Origin: CAWUIH01 sp963922495
GTDB taxonomy: Bacteria > Pseudomonadota > Gammaproteobacteria > Coxiellales > Coxiellaceae
Reading direction: 5' to 3'
DNA: 36,410 bases
Assembly (NCBI GenBank): GCA_963922495.1
Contig: CAWUIH010000013.1
Location: 1 to 36,410 of the forward strand
This document shows, one piece after another, positions 1 through 9,292 of this stretch (its first letter is position 1; each line of letters starts with the position of its first letter). The notes under the pieces are model-generated. The model was not told the DNA's origin. It worked only from the letters and a program-made list of their open reading frames with translations, and did no database searches. A program made the position numbers and the translations under genes.

Positions 1-148
1 TAGTTTTATCTGAATGGCCTTGTTGAGATATAATTTCTATGTTCGTAGTGGTAGTTCCTCTCTTTTCAAACTCAATACCCAGTAGATTGTGTGCTGGACC
101 GGAGATTTTCAATACTCTATATGTATTATTGTATTTATAAAATTTCAT
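1..148 (-). CDS. Candidate immunity protein, N-terminal part (gene runs off the window)
   Basis: An open frame starts at ATG 148-146 and has no stop before the window edge, giving 49 residues that begin MKFYKYNNTYRVLKIS. It starts only 2 nt after the TAG stop of the large J-domain/toxin-like gene, on the same strand and with the same AT-rich composition as that gene's 3' end. A small gene directly behind an exchangeable toxin tip is the usual place for an immunity gene in polymorphic toxin systems. I do not recognise the family. The role is inferred from position, and the C-terminus and true length cannot be seen. Confidence 0.5.
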   Translation of the reverse strand, partial: MKFYKYNNTYRVLKISGPAHNLLGIEFEKRGTTTTNIEIISQQGHSDKT

Positions 149-150
149 TA

Positions 151-3100
151 CTATTTACCGCTCTTAAAATTATTAATATGATCAAGGTCATTCATCATTT
201 GTTCAAGGTCCGGCGCTGGATATCTTTTATGAGCTGCACCATGTGCTTTTGAGTAGCTTGGCCCATGTTTCCTCATATACCATGCCTCTGCGACTTCGTG
301 TTTCAATAATTGTATATCTTGCTTAGTGAAACCACCTAATTCTAATCTTTTCCATGCATTAGCTATAGCTAAATCACTATCAAATCTTTTTACAACACCT
401 GGAATACCTAAATTAACATATCGATCTAATAGATGCTTATTGAAAAACAAATGTTCTTTAACCTTTTGAATATTTTTAGACTTTATTCCGGTATTTTTTG
501 ATATTATATATATGTCGTTTTTATTCGCTCTAATCTGGTTATACGCAGCATCTGCTGAGAATGTTGATTTTCCAGCACCAGTTTGATTAAGCGCAGATGC
601 TTTGGTAAAAAAACGAGAGCGGTTCCCGCCCTTGCCATCATCACCACCCCCTCCGGTGGGTGGTGGTGGCGGTGGTGGTGCGGCAGCTGCGGGTGGTGGT
701 GCAGGAGGTGGAGTGGCGGAGGTAAAACCCCGTTGTGGATTGGCCGCTGCGGGAGGGGCATGACGTTGCTGTGCCATACGGGCTGCCGTGGCCTTTTGCG
801 CCGACGCTTGCTGGTTGGCGGCGCGTCGTGCTGCGGCACGTTGAGTCGCTTCCCGGCGTGCGGCGGCTTGCCGGCTATTGTTAACAGTCTTTGCTGCCGT
901 CACTTTGTGAGACGATACGGTGTGATTCCCTCGGGAACGTATGATATTTCCACCTTCCCCAGATCCCCCATCCACCGACCGTGTGTTCGGGAATAATACG
1001 ATACCGCCAGTACGTATCTGTGATACCGTCGTCGACGAACTCGAAGGCACCCAAAAACATTCCTTGGCGTCGGGTAACGTGCCTTTCTGGTCCTGATCCT
1101 GGTCCTGCTTCTTCAACCCTACACCCAGTTTGTCCAATGTGTCATCCAACCAGCAAGCACGTCGCTCATGCTCTTCCTGTTGGCGTTCTCTCTCCTGCTG
1201 TAACTGTGTTTCAAGCTGCGCGCGACGACGCTGTGATTCCACTGCACGCTGGTTTTCTAACTCATACTGTAATTCGCGCTCTTGTTGATCGACCAGTTCA
1301 TCTAATTGATAGGCGTACTGATCATAATCATAGTATTCTGACAGCTGCTCCTCTATATGGTCTCGTAATTTGTCTCGGTCAATCCATACCTGGATCGGTT
1401 GCTCGAGCATTATTTGTTCAATTAACTTTGCCTTGCGCAGTTCCCACTCACGTTCACGGTCGGCGGCTTGCTCTTCGGTGTCGGGATTAAATCGCTGACA
1501 ATTTTTTCGTACGTTGGCACGTAAACCACGCAACAGTCCTACCAACGTCAATAGACGATACTGTTCTTTTAGCCGATGTAATGCCGGAAAATATTTGGCA
1601 AATTCGTCGTAATGGCATGTCATTTCATGAGCAAACACGTATTCAGGCGTGAAATGATGTGGTTGCTTACCCATTTCACAAAAAACGCGCGTCAACTGAT
1701 AGCACAAATCTTTGTTGGTCTCATTTTTTTCTACCAAACCGGTTGCACTACGCGCTTGTTGGAACAAGGTCGTCAATTGCGTTTTTTGTGCACGCACCAT
1801 ATCCACCAAAAGACGCCGCTCAGTCTCCACCGTGATGGCACGGAGCAACTGACCGTTCTCGACAAATAAAACCCCATATGTTTCAGAGAAAATAATCGCA
1901 CGCTTGGGCGGCAGCGGGTGGCGACCCGCTTGCATATTGCGAGCGGTTAGTCCACCAACAACATATAAGTCCCACCCTTCATCGGCTTCCTTAATATCAA
2001 CCATCTCGCCGCGTTCGTTCAATCCCATACGATGCTTCTTAATCACCAATGTGGGGACACCAATCGTGATACGTTGGGAGTGACCATCTGGAAGCGACTC
2101 CTCAATGACAGGAGTTGCCTCTGTCGCTTCAATCCAGAAGCGATGCAACTGATGGCCGATATGTCTGGCTTTCGCTGTCTGATAATCACGCACAATTTTT
2201 CGCAAATTGTGTGGCAACGGTGCTAACAACGTATCCAACGAACGGGCCGCAAATGGCGCAATCCCAGCGACTTCTTGGCAACCAGTCAATAATTTCAATA
2301 GATAGTCCGTGAACAGCATGTTGGTCATTAAGGCAGTTCCCCACAAATTCGCCGGTTGAAACCGCATTTGCTGGAAAGGGTGATAGCGCATGGTGGGGTC
2401 TACTGCGTCGAGGCTAAAATAAGCATATTTAATATCACGTTGGATCAATTCTCGGAGTTCATCCAAGGTAACGTGATAATCGGTTTGCTTGTAAGCGGAC
2501 TGCACCCCAAAATCCAGCCCACCAGTACTGAAATTCACGGTAAATCCGTCGATCGCGCGGAAGCTGACTGAGGCGACATCCTTCGGCAGGCGGCGAGCTT
2601 CAGCGGGCTGAATCCAGCCTTTGGCATCTCGCCATTGATCCAAATGTACGCCCATCATGTGCCTTTCCACATCGGCTACGGTCCACTTTTTCTCGCGCAA
2701 GAGGGCGGCGCTCAACGCACCCCGAGCATCTTGGCATTTAATTGCATCATTAGCTAACCAGCGAGTTAAATAGGCTGCATAAACTTGGTACAATACCGTA
2801 ATTTCGGCGTGATCACTCTTTCCAGCTTGGCTCAGACGCTGCAATTCCTGGAGAAACGCACGCGCCATGACCACATAAGGCAAACGCTGCTTGGCTGGAA
2901 ACACCCTACCTAAGAACGGTGATATTGATAAATTACCCACAGGTAATTGCGTAAAGGGGTAAACATCAGCAATCAGTAAGGTTCGAAACTGCCACCGACG
3001 AATAGTACTTTCAAATGTCGCGTCTTGCCAAATGAAAGCGCCCGCAAACTTAATCACTTGTGTCAGCACCTGAAGCTCTTGGGTTGGGGCTGTGGTTTGT

Positions 3101-4518
3101 GCGAGGCAAACTGCTTCTTGATACAGATTGAGGGCCATAAATTCGTCGGCCACTTCATCGGCTGAATGCGGACCTTGCTCGGAAGATCGATGACGAATCG
3201 AAGCGTGTTGAAAAGAAAGCCCGACTTGCAACAGGATATTGATAATCACTGTTAAAGGTTCATGAAAAAATGGAATCAAATCGAGCAGTGCAAACCCACG
3301 CTCACGCAAATCACGGGGATGGGTCAAATCTCCTTGCTGTGCCCGTTTTTCAAAAGTATCAAATGCTTCCAGCTGAGCAAACAGTACGTTCGCTGCATTG
3401 ATGCCGACATGCTGTTGTTCCACCTGATCCACTAAGTGTTGGCGTAGCCCATCCATTAAGCGATGTTCATCAAACGCACGCAACTGAGATGGTTGCTCAA
3501 CGGAATGAGGCTCATGCCAATACAGGTGCAAGGCCTGCGACACCAGATGGCGGAAATAGCGATCCTGAAACAAAGGGGTAAAAAGCGCCACATTTTCAGC
3601 ACTCGGATGAAAACGGGGATAATCGGTGATTCGCTGAATCAATCGTAGCAATTGGTCACCGAGTTCACCCCACTTAAGGGCAACCAAATCTCTCACGGCT
3701 TCGCACACGTCAAGCACGGCAGGATCCGTATGAAACATCACCGATCGTCGTTTGACGCGTGTGAGAACCCTCGAATAATCGCGACAAAAACTTTCACGAT
3801 GCTTACCCACACAGTCGCCTCGGATAAACCAGCGAAGAATATCGATAGCCTCGGCAATCGATGGCTGAGATGCGGGGCGCCTGCGCCTGGCAGTCGTGTC
3901 ATGCGTATGCTGAGACTGGGACGCGATATAATCATATAGGTTACTGTGAATACCATAGATGTTTTTAGCATCGCGATGGTTACCTCGTAATCTAGTTAAC
4001 TGCTTTTCATCCCCTGGTGCACGACTTTTTTTGTCAAGGTTTGTGACTTTGTCCAACTGAGATGTCCCGAAGGGTTTAAGATAAAGATGTGCATAACCTT
4101 GTGAAGCCATCCATTTAGCCGCTTGCTGATACTGCTGTACCAATTGCGCACGCAATTGTCGATAACTGTGGGATATACTGGGAGTCGCCGGCGCTAAACG
4201 AAGCATATTCGGATCCGCGGGTCTCTGAGTGGCCGGTGTTTTCCGAAGTTTCTCCTGCTGACCTAATAGGGTGTCGTAAGCTTGTTTCTTGTAGTCATCA
4301 GCTAATTCACCGTAAGCCTCATTGAGCTTTTTCATACGCGCTTCTGCCGCCATACGCATGGCCTCGTTGGCTTGGTGATGATCAGGGTGATGTTGGCGTG
4401 CCATGTTGAGAAATGCCTTGCGAATCTCGGCAGCGGTGGCGTTACGGGCCACATTCAGCACATCGTAGTAGTTATCGGAATTAAAACGGTGTTTGTTATC
4501 TTTGGGGTTTCGACTCAT
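151..4518 (-). CDS. Very large J-domain protein with proline-rich linker and putative C-terminal toxin domain
   Basis: A 1455-residue protein. Residues about 15-85 form a DnaJ J-domain with the HPD motif at 44-46, which in this family stimulates the ATPase of Hsp70 (DnaK). I see no G/F-rich region, zinc-finger repeats or DnaJ C-terminal domain. A long central region of about 1000 residues is unknown to me. It is followed by a charged coiled coil (about 1080-1150), an Ala/Arg-rich stretch (about 1215-1260), a Pro-rich then Gly-rich linker (about 1268-1300), and a final tip of about 150 residues. The tip has an HE..E core (H1407, E1408, E1411) followed by H1418, H1426 and H1430, and resembles C-terminal modules of polymorphic toxins; that resemblance is from memory, not a search. 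The tip is AT-rich while the linker and body are G+C-rich. The ATG overlaps the stop of the upstream small gene (ATGA), and a possible immunity gene follows 2 nt downstream. It may be a secreted effector or a contact toxin. The J-domain call is firm and the toxin role is inference. Confidence 0.8.
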   Translation of the reverse strand: MSRNPKDNKHRFNSDNYYDVLNVARNATAAEIRKAFLNMARQHHPDHHQANEAMRMAAEARMKKLNEAYGELADDYKKQAYDTLLGQQEKLRKTPATQRPADPNMLRLAPATPSISHSYRQLRAQLVQQYQQAAKWMASQGYAHLYLKPFGTSQLDKVTNLDKKSRAPGDEKQLTRLRGNHRDAKNIYGIHSNLYDYIASQSQHTHDTTARRRRPASQPSIAEAIDILRWFIRGDCVGKHRESFCRDYSRVLTRVKRRSVMFHTDPAVLDVCEAVRDLVALKWGELGDQLLRLIQRITDYPRFHPSAENVALFTPLFQDRYFRHLVSQALHLYWHEPHSVEQPSQLRAFDEHRLMDGLRQHLVDQVEQQHVGINAANVLFAQLEAFDTFEKRAQQGDLTHPRDLRERGFALLDLIPFFHEPLTVIINILLQVGLSFQHASIRHRSSEQGPHSADEVADEFMALNLYQEAVCLAQTTAPTQELQVLTQVIKFAGAFIWQDATFESTIRRWQFRTLLIADVYPFTQLPVGNLSISPFLGRVFPAKQRLPYVVMARAFLQELQRLSQAGKSDHAEITVLYQVYAAYLTRWLANDAIKCQDARGALSAALLREKKWTVADVERHMMGVHLDQWRDAKGWIQPAEARRLPKDVASVSFRAIDGFTVNFSTGGLDFGVQSAYKQTDYHVTLDELRELIQRDIKYAYFSLDAVDPTMRYHPFQQMRFQPANLWGTALMTNMLFTDYLLKLLTGCQEVAGIAPFAARSLDTLLAPLPHNLRKIVRDYQTAKARHIGHQLHRFWIEATEATPVIEESLPDGHSQRITIGVPTLVIKKHRMGLNERGEMVDIKEADEGWDLYVVGGLTARNMQAGRHPLPPKRAIIFSETYGVLFVENGQLLRAITVETERRLLVDMVRAQKTQLTTLFQQARSATGLVEKNETNKDLCYQLTRVFCEMGKQPHHFTPEYVFAHEMTCHYDEFAKYFPALHRLKEQYRLLTLVGLLRGLRANVRKNCQRFNPDTEEQAADREREWELRKAKLIEQIMLEQPIQVWIDRDKLRDHIEEQLSEYYDYDQYAYQLDELVDQQERELQYELENQRAVESQRRRAQLETQLQQERERQQEEHERRACWLDDTLDKLGVGLKKQDQDQDQKGTLPDAKECFWVPSSSSTTVSQIRTGGIVLFPNTRSVDGGSGEGGNIIRSRGNHTVSSHKVTAAKTVNNSRQAAARREATQRAAARRAANQQASAQKATAARMAQQRHAPPAAANPQRGFTSATPPPAPPPAAAAPPPPPPPTGGGGDDGKGGNRSRFFTKASALNQTGAGKSTFSADAAYNQIRANKNDIYIISKNTGIKSKNIQKVKEHLFFNKHLLDRYVNLGIPGVVKRFDSDLAIANAWKRLELGGFTKQDIQLLKHEVAEAWYMRKHGPSYSKAHGAAHKRYPAPDLEQMMNDLDHINNFKSGK

Positions 4519-4823
4519 TGAGAACTCCTAAGGGCTCGGCAATTATTGTAGGTGGGTAATGCATGAGGTATTACACCCACTTTGCTCTCTTTATCTTGGG
4601 TTGCAGGGAAAAAGGCATATCGAGCTGTTTTAGTCTCGGATTCCATAGGTTCAACACTCCATCTCTCAAGAAATCTGGTAACCGATTCATCGGGATCCGG
4701 AAGCCGTTTCCAGATGCCTATCTGTGGACGGGTAGCCAGTCGCTCGTAGAGGGCACGCGCAATATCGGGTAAAACCGTTTTTTGAGCTTGTCGAGGCGCA
4801 GAACGGAACATCGCTGTCAGCAT
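4515..4823 (-). CDS. Small unknown protein coupled to the J-domain gene
   Basis: About 102 residues if started at ATG 4823, which has GGA about 9 nt upstream. A TTG at 4868 would add 15 residues. The product is basic in its N-terminal half (RSAPRQAQKT) and has no membrane segment or signal peptide that I can see. Its TGA stop overlaps the ATG of the J-domain gene (ATGA, 4515-4518), so the two are almost certainly co-translated. Small genes immediately before large secreted toxins often encode adaptors or chaperones. That role is only suggested by position, and I do not recognise the family. Confidence 0.55.
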   Translation of the reverse strand: MLTAMFRSAPRQAQKTVLPDIARALYERLATRPQIGIWKRLPDPDESVTRFLERWSVEPMESETKTARYAFFPATQDKESKVGVIPHALPTYNNCRALRSSQ

Positions 4824-4824
4824 A

Positions 4825-4992
4825 ATGAGTTGTCCACTATTTTTTTGGATAGTGAAGAACGTTAGCAAGGAATTTATTCAAGAAAAAGCTGGTAGTTCCA
4901 TTAAAGTTCCATTAAATGAAAATATTTTTGATAAAAATAAACGAGTTATGAATATATGGCAAATACTTAATTCAGGATTAATTAAAAAATAA
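4825..4992 (+). pseudogene. Probable 3' remnant of an unrecognised gene
   Basis: A 55-codon plus-strand frame from ATG 4825 to TAA 4990-4992. Its last 45 codons (from about 4852) are AT-rich and read like the ordered C-terminus of a protein (IKVPLNENIFDKNKRVMN, then WQILNSGLIKK). It has no good ribosome binding site, and its first codons overlap the start of the small gene on the other strand. I read it as the tail of a gene whose front was replaced when the G+C-richer J-domain cassette arrived. It could instead be a chance ORF. Confidence 0.3.
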
Positions 4993-5178
4993 TTAGCCAA
5001 CGATATTCTTTAATTGAAGGTTAATGTAAATAATATGCTATGAACTCCTAAAATAATCCACATATTTGGTTATGTTTACACGAAAAACTATTGAATTTCT
5101 ACCACAGATATCCGACCATCTAAACTCTCACAATTAGGTATTATATTTTTAATCAACAATGACTGACACAGGGACGCC

Positions 5179-6070
5179 ATGAGAAATGCTACTCATGATC
5201 TGATGCAAGACTTTATGCCATCGTTAAAACTATTTCCTGCCCGTTCGGTGACGATACAAATCTAAACTTCGTACTCAATCAATTGTGCAATCCTGTCAAT
5301 AATCGCTCGATTAAAGCCTTACCCGCTCAGTTGGATCGTACCCGCATCATTAAGAATGGCGCTGATGTTGAACAAACTAACACAGGCGGAAAAAATCCGC
5401 TGATTATTGCTTCGGAGTATAAACAATACGAAATTGCCGCTTATCTTCTTGAGCATGGTGTAGAGGCTAACGCTAGTGATACTAATCGAGACAGCGCACT
5501 ACATTTAGTGTTCAATAACAGCAATTTGGAAATGATTCAATTATTAATAAGCAAAGGTGCTAACCTAAATTTGAAAAATTAATGTGGAGAGACGCCGTTG
5601 ATGCGTGCTAAGCTAAAAAACATTGTCTCTTTTCTTAAATTACAGCATAAAATTCAGAAATTGCTTTCTAATGAAAATACCATGATGAACCAACAAAAAT
5701 TAACCGTTTTACGACAATCTCAAATTATTTTTTCGGCTCTTTGTTATCACATCAGTGGTAAAAAATCATTATCACCGGGCCGGGGGTCGTAACCAATCAT
5801 TTAGCAACAATGCAGAAACACACAGAGAACCAAATTTTTCAACAACATCGTAATCTGCCAGGTGCTGTGATCAAAGGAGTGCTGTACCTCATTGTCACAG
5901 TGTGATCACTCGGCATAGCATTAGTATTTTCTGAAACCCGACATGCAGTCTGTGGAAGAACCAGCACTCAGAGTTTATTTATAGATAGTGTCGCAGCTAT
6001 CAAAGTAGGTCTGAGACGTTGTAAACAGAATGAGCAACACCATGTAATGCCAAATCCACAATTGGCTTAA
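5179..6070 (+). pseudogene. Ankyrin-repeat protein, multiply disrupted
   Basis: The original start is probably ATG 5179, with AGGGA 4 nt upstream (MRNATHDLMQD). The frame then shifts near 5200-5220 into a long open stretch containing two ankyrin repeats (about 5390-5580; for example NPLIIASEYKQYEIAAYLLE and SALHLVFNNSNLEMIQLLIS). An in-frame TAA at 5580-5582 interrupts the next repeat, whose motif CGETPLMRA continues straight after it. A second frameshift near 5760-5790 leads to a hydrophobic segment (GVLYLIVTV), then TGA 5903-5905, and the same frame continues to TAA 6068-6070. Ankyrin proteins with hydrophobic tails are common among effectors of Legionella and Coxiella relatives, so this is plausibly a dead effector. 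Only the fragment from about 5283 to 5582 stays open, and it has only a TTG start. Confidence 0.7.
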
Positions 6071-6118
6071 AATTGTAAGCGACGCATCAGAAAATTATAA
6101 AGTTAGCCATATTGATTT

Positions 6119-6162
6119 AACCTAGAAAAAGCGGTTGAGCGTAATTAAATGGTGTATAGGTT
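6119..6162 (+). repeat. Half copy of a palindromic MITE-like repeat
   Basis: This 44-bp stretch matches the left arm of the complete element at 24906-25083. It has the identical 22-nt core beginning AACCTAGAAAAAGCGG and ending GTTGAG, then about 20 further positions of weaker similarity. No matching right arm is visible downstream, so the copy is truncated. It lies in the debris between the broken ankyrin gene and capA. Confidence 0.6.
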
Positions 6163-6330
6163 CCCACGGGTAAACCAATGGTACTTACTGTTACAACTCT
6201 ATCCGGAGTTGAAGGGATAATAAAATCATTTGGTTGCAGCAGACCATATCGCTTTCCTATTGTTACTCATATGGGATACACCAATTCAGTTAGTTATGTC
6301 ACCACAGGAAATCTGGAAGAGTCGATTTTT

Positions 6331-7569
6331 TTAATTAGTAACAATGTCTTTTGAGTAAATTCCGGAAGTTTTGTTGTTCGATTTCTCCCCCGGCGAGGTA
6401 ACTTGAAAATTTAGGTATCCTTCTTTATCGATTTTAGTATCAATATAAATTTGTAAATCTTCGTACTTACAGTTTTTCATTAAATAATTTAGTACAACAT
6501 CCGCAATTTTTTGGTTGTCAATCCCGATTGGTTTTGGTGAATTATCTTGACCAATTATGCAAGGTATTACTTGAACGCCTTGACATTCTGAATGTTCATC
6601 AAACAAAAATTTTGCAATCATCGTCATCCTTGCTTCAGGATGGAATGGTAGTAGCGGATACCCTTCTCTCGAGTGCAATCTGTATTCACCGAAACGCCGA
6701 TTAACCGCAGTTCGTTGTTCATAATTCTGTCCAATAAGATAGCCTGCATCATTTAACCGACTTTCAAAATCAGGAAGATCAAAAGCGAAGTGCCCTAATC
6801 CATAGAAAATAGGTTTTTCTTTATAAAACTCAATACCACGAATTAGATGATGATGGTGACCTAAAATAACATCCGCACCAGCGTCAATAGCAAAGCGTGC
6901 GGTTCTTTTCTCGTGATCAGTTAGAACAAAGGGCCTTGTAAAATCACCCCAATGAATACTTAATATGACTATATCTGCGACTTTCTTTGCCCTATTAATG
7001 TCAGTTTGTAAAGCCGTGTAATCCTGCTCCACTGGAATTGTAAGTACCTTAGGTGATAAGCCTGGATTCCATTCATTGGTTTCCCATGGTACATAAAGGT
7101 TATGTGCGCGTAGTACCGAAAGACCAGCAACGTTGCATCTTGCTTCATAACCATGAGGAAAAACCGAAGTATAGGCTAAAATTGCTACTTTTAATGACTT
7201 ACTATGTATTATGGCTGGAGTATGGGCGTCATCATAACTCATTCCGGCACCAACAGGAGTGATACTCACAGACTTTAAATTTCTAACTGTTTTGAATAAT
7301 GCTTCGTAACCACCATCGAGAGTGTGATTATTTGCTAATGACATCACATTAAAATTGGAATTAGCCAAGGCATTTACACCTCTAGGATTAGCAATCAATG
7401 GAACACCTGAGCTTGGCGCTCTTTCCCAATCGTTTGAATAAACACCTTCACAATTACCAAATACAATATCTCCAGATTTCAATAGTTACCTACAATGATT
7501 GAAAGCCGCATTAGGATTTTCACGATCAATGAACACATCACCGACTGCGAGTATGCTTAAATTTTTCAT
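6331..7569 (-). pseudogene. CapA-family (poly-gamma-glutamate biosynthesis type) metallophosphatase, nonsense codon at position 28
   Basis: The full reading frame begins at ATG 7569, overlapping the TGA of the MFS gene (ATGA). The first 27 codons encode a typical CapA N-terminus (SILAVGDVFIDRENPNAAF), then TAA at 7488-7486 interrupts, and the same frame continues for 384 codons. The remaining motifs are intact: GNCEG, LANNHTLD, HWGDF and GHHHHLI, which are metal-ligand motifs of the calcineurin-like fold. A TTG two codons after the stop could re-initiate, but that product would lack the N-terminal GDV metal-binding Asp and is unlikely to be active. CapA-type proteins are known from poly-gamma-glutamate capsule systems; no capB/capC synthase genes are nearby, so the substrate is unclear. 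A single-base error in the assembly would also explain the stop. Confidence 0.8.
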
Positions 7570-8972
7570 GAGAGCACTCCCTTATATGTCAATCTTCTTA
7601 CTAAAAAATTTAGTAGAATTCCGCACAAAAAAAGAAAAAATGAAATGATTAAAGTAATGCGAAGGTTTAAAATAAAAAGGTTTAAAATAAAATAGTTACT
7701 TCTATTTATTATTGAACCAAATAAAGCCACCCCTAAAAGACTACCTATCTGGCGACTCATATTCAGAGTTCCTGAGGCTAAACCAGCACGTTGATTAGGA
7801 ACAGCATTTATAGTTGCCACAGTTACAGCCGGCATCGTAAAAGCTGTTCCAAAACCCACAGCCATCAAAGGTACAATTATGTATACATAAGAAAACCTTA
7901 TATCATCAAGATAACTCAGTAACAAAAATCCTAATGCACCTACTAATAAACCAATAGTTGTGGGTTTATAAGGGCCAATCTTACTCGTTAATTTACCACT
8001 TAAATATGAGGCTATTGCTGCTAATCCAGGTTGAGGTAATATTGCTAAGGCAGTCATTAGAGCGGAATACCCTCTAACTTCTTGAAAATAAATCGGCAAG
8101 ATAAATAATTGTCCATAGAAACCAATATTTAAAATCATACCTATAAATATGGAGCAAGAAAAATTCGGAGAAAGAAACAAATCTAAAGGAACCATAGGAT
8201 GGCTAGAGATACTTTCGATTCTCAAAAAAAGTAAAATTGCCAGTATAAAAACGATGCATCCAGTTAGAATTAAAGGATTCTCCCAGCCAATTTCCCCCAC
8301 CTCTATAAGTACGAAGGTTATAACGGCAATTCCAGTAGTCGCTACGATTTGACCAAATATATCCAACTTTCGACCCTGTGTTTGTTTTGGTCGAATAAAT
8401 TGTACATATCTGAAAGTTAACCATAAACCCAAAAGGCCGATTGGTACATTAATATAAAAAATAGCCGGCCAACCTAAAAAGTTTGTTAACAAACCACCTA
8501 AAATTGGACCACTTGCTGCAGCAATTCCTCCGAGCGCTCCCCATATACCAATGGCTTTCGCACGATCTGCTCTATTACTATACAAACGATTAATAAGGGT
8601 TAATGAGGTTGGAACCAAAAGTGCAGCAAATACACCCTGTAATACCCGAAAGCAAATCAACAATAAAGTGTTTCTAGCGAATCCACAACCTAATGATGAA
8701 ATAACAAAACCTAAGAGACCAATACAAAAGATTTTTTTTGTATTAAATCGATCACTCAAGTTACCAGCCGACAATAGTAGGCAAGAAAAAGAAAGGGTGT
8801 AGCCATTTACAATCCATTGCAAGCTACTTAAAGAGGCATTTAACTGATGGCCTATGCTTGGCACAGATACATTAACAATCGTTACATCCATCATCACCAT
8901 AAAAAATCCAAAACATAATCCGAGAAGTGACAGTTTTGATGTAAAATGGAGACTTTTTTGTTTTTGAAACAT
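7566..8972 (-). CDS. MFS multidrug exporter, DHA2 (EmrB/QacA) family
   Basis: A 468-residue, highly hydrophobic protein, long enough for the 14-helix DHA2 topology. It has the DHA2 signature DVTIVNVSVPSI with its Asp at 29 in helix 1, motif A (GNLSDRFNTKK, about 70-80) and motif C (GPILGGLLTNFLGW). Members export drugs, dyes or metabolites in exchange for protons. The ATG at 8972 has AGGA 3 nt upstream. The gene lies between a broken arsR-type regulator and a capA-like gene, to which it is coupled by ATGA. No lesion is visible, so it may be the only working member of this operon. The substrate is unknown. Confidence 0.88.
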   Translation of the reverse strand: MFQKQKSLHFTSKLSLLGLCFGFFMVMMDVTIVNVSVPSIGHQLNASLSSLQWIVNGYTLSFSCLLLSAGNLSDRFNTKKIFCIGLLGFVISSLGCGFARNTLLLICFRVLQGVFAALLVPTSLTLINRLYSNRADRAKAIGIWGALGGIAAASGPILGGLLTNFLGWPAIFYINVPIGLLGLWLTFRYVQFIRPKQTQGRKLDIFGQIVATTGIAVITFVLIEVGEIGWENPLILTGCIVFILAILLFLRIESISSHPMVPLDLFLSPNFSCSIFIGMILNIGFYGQLFILPIYFQEVRGYSALMTALAILPQPGLAAIASYLSGKLTSKIGPYKPTTIGLLVGALGFLLLSYLDDIRFSYVYIIVPLMAVGFGTAFTMPAVTVATINAVPNQRAGLASGTLNMSRQIGSLLGVALFGSIINRSNYFILNLFILNLRITLIISFFLFLCGILLNFLVRRLTYKGVLS

Positions 8973-9245
8973 AAATCCTACTTTTTTATTATCAATATTA
9001 TTAATCTAGGAAATTTTTCCCCAACTTTAAATTAAAATGATGAAGCATCTGATGTTGACCAAACTCAGTTAATCTAATAATTCGACTATTGGGTACTTTT
9101 TTTAGCCAATCCAAAAATATAAACTTCTCTAGAAATCGTTTACCAAGCGTGCCTGAAAGATGATGACATTGCTCTGTGCGATCTATGCAGTAGTTTAATG
9201 ATTCGTTACATTTTGAATTTTGATTAATATTCAAATCGTGAACCT

Positions 9246-9288
9246 CCACGGGCTTACACCCGTGGTATCACGACGAGCTAACGCTCGT
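9246..9288. repeat. Subterminal hairpins at the right end of the IS200 element
   Basis: Two consecutive palindromes: CCACGGG-cttaca-CCCGTGG (9246-9265), and a second with a perfect core CGAGC-taac-GCTCG (9274-9288 region). Y1 transposases recognise such hairpins. They lie just after the tnpA stop, where they may also act as a transcription block. Confidence 0.7.
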
Positions 9289-9292
9289 GGAG

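Noticed and set aside
583..1490. Plus-strand open frames opposite the J-domain gene
   Set aside because: They are antisense shadows of a G+C-rich coding region; the products are Cys/Trp/Arg-rich without any motif.
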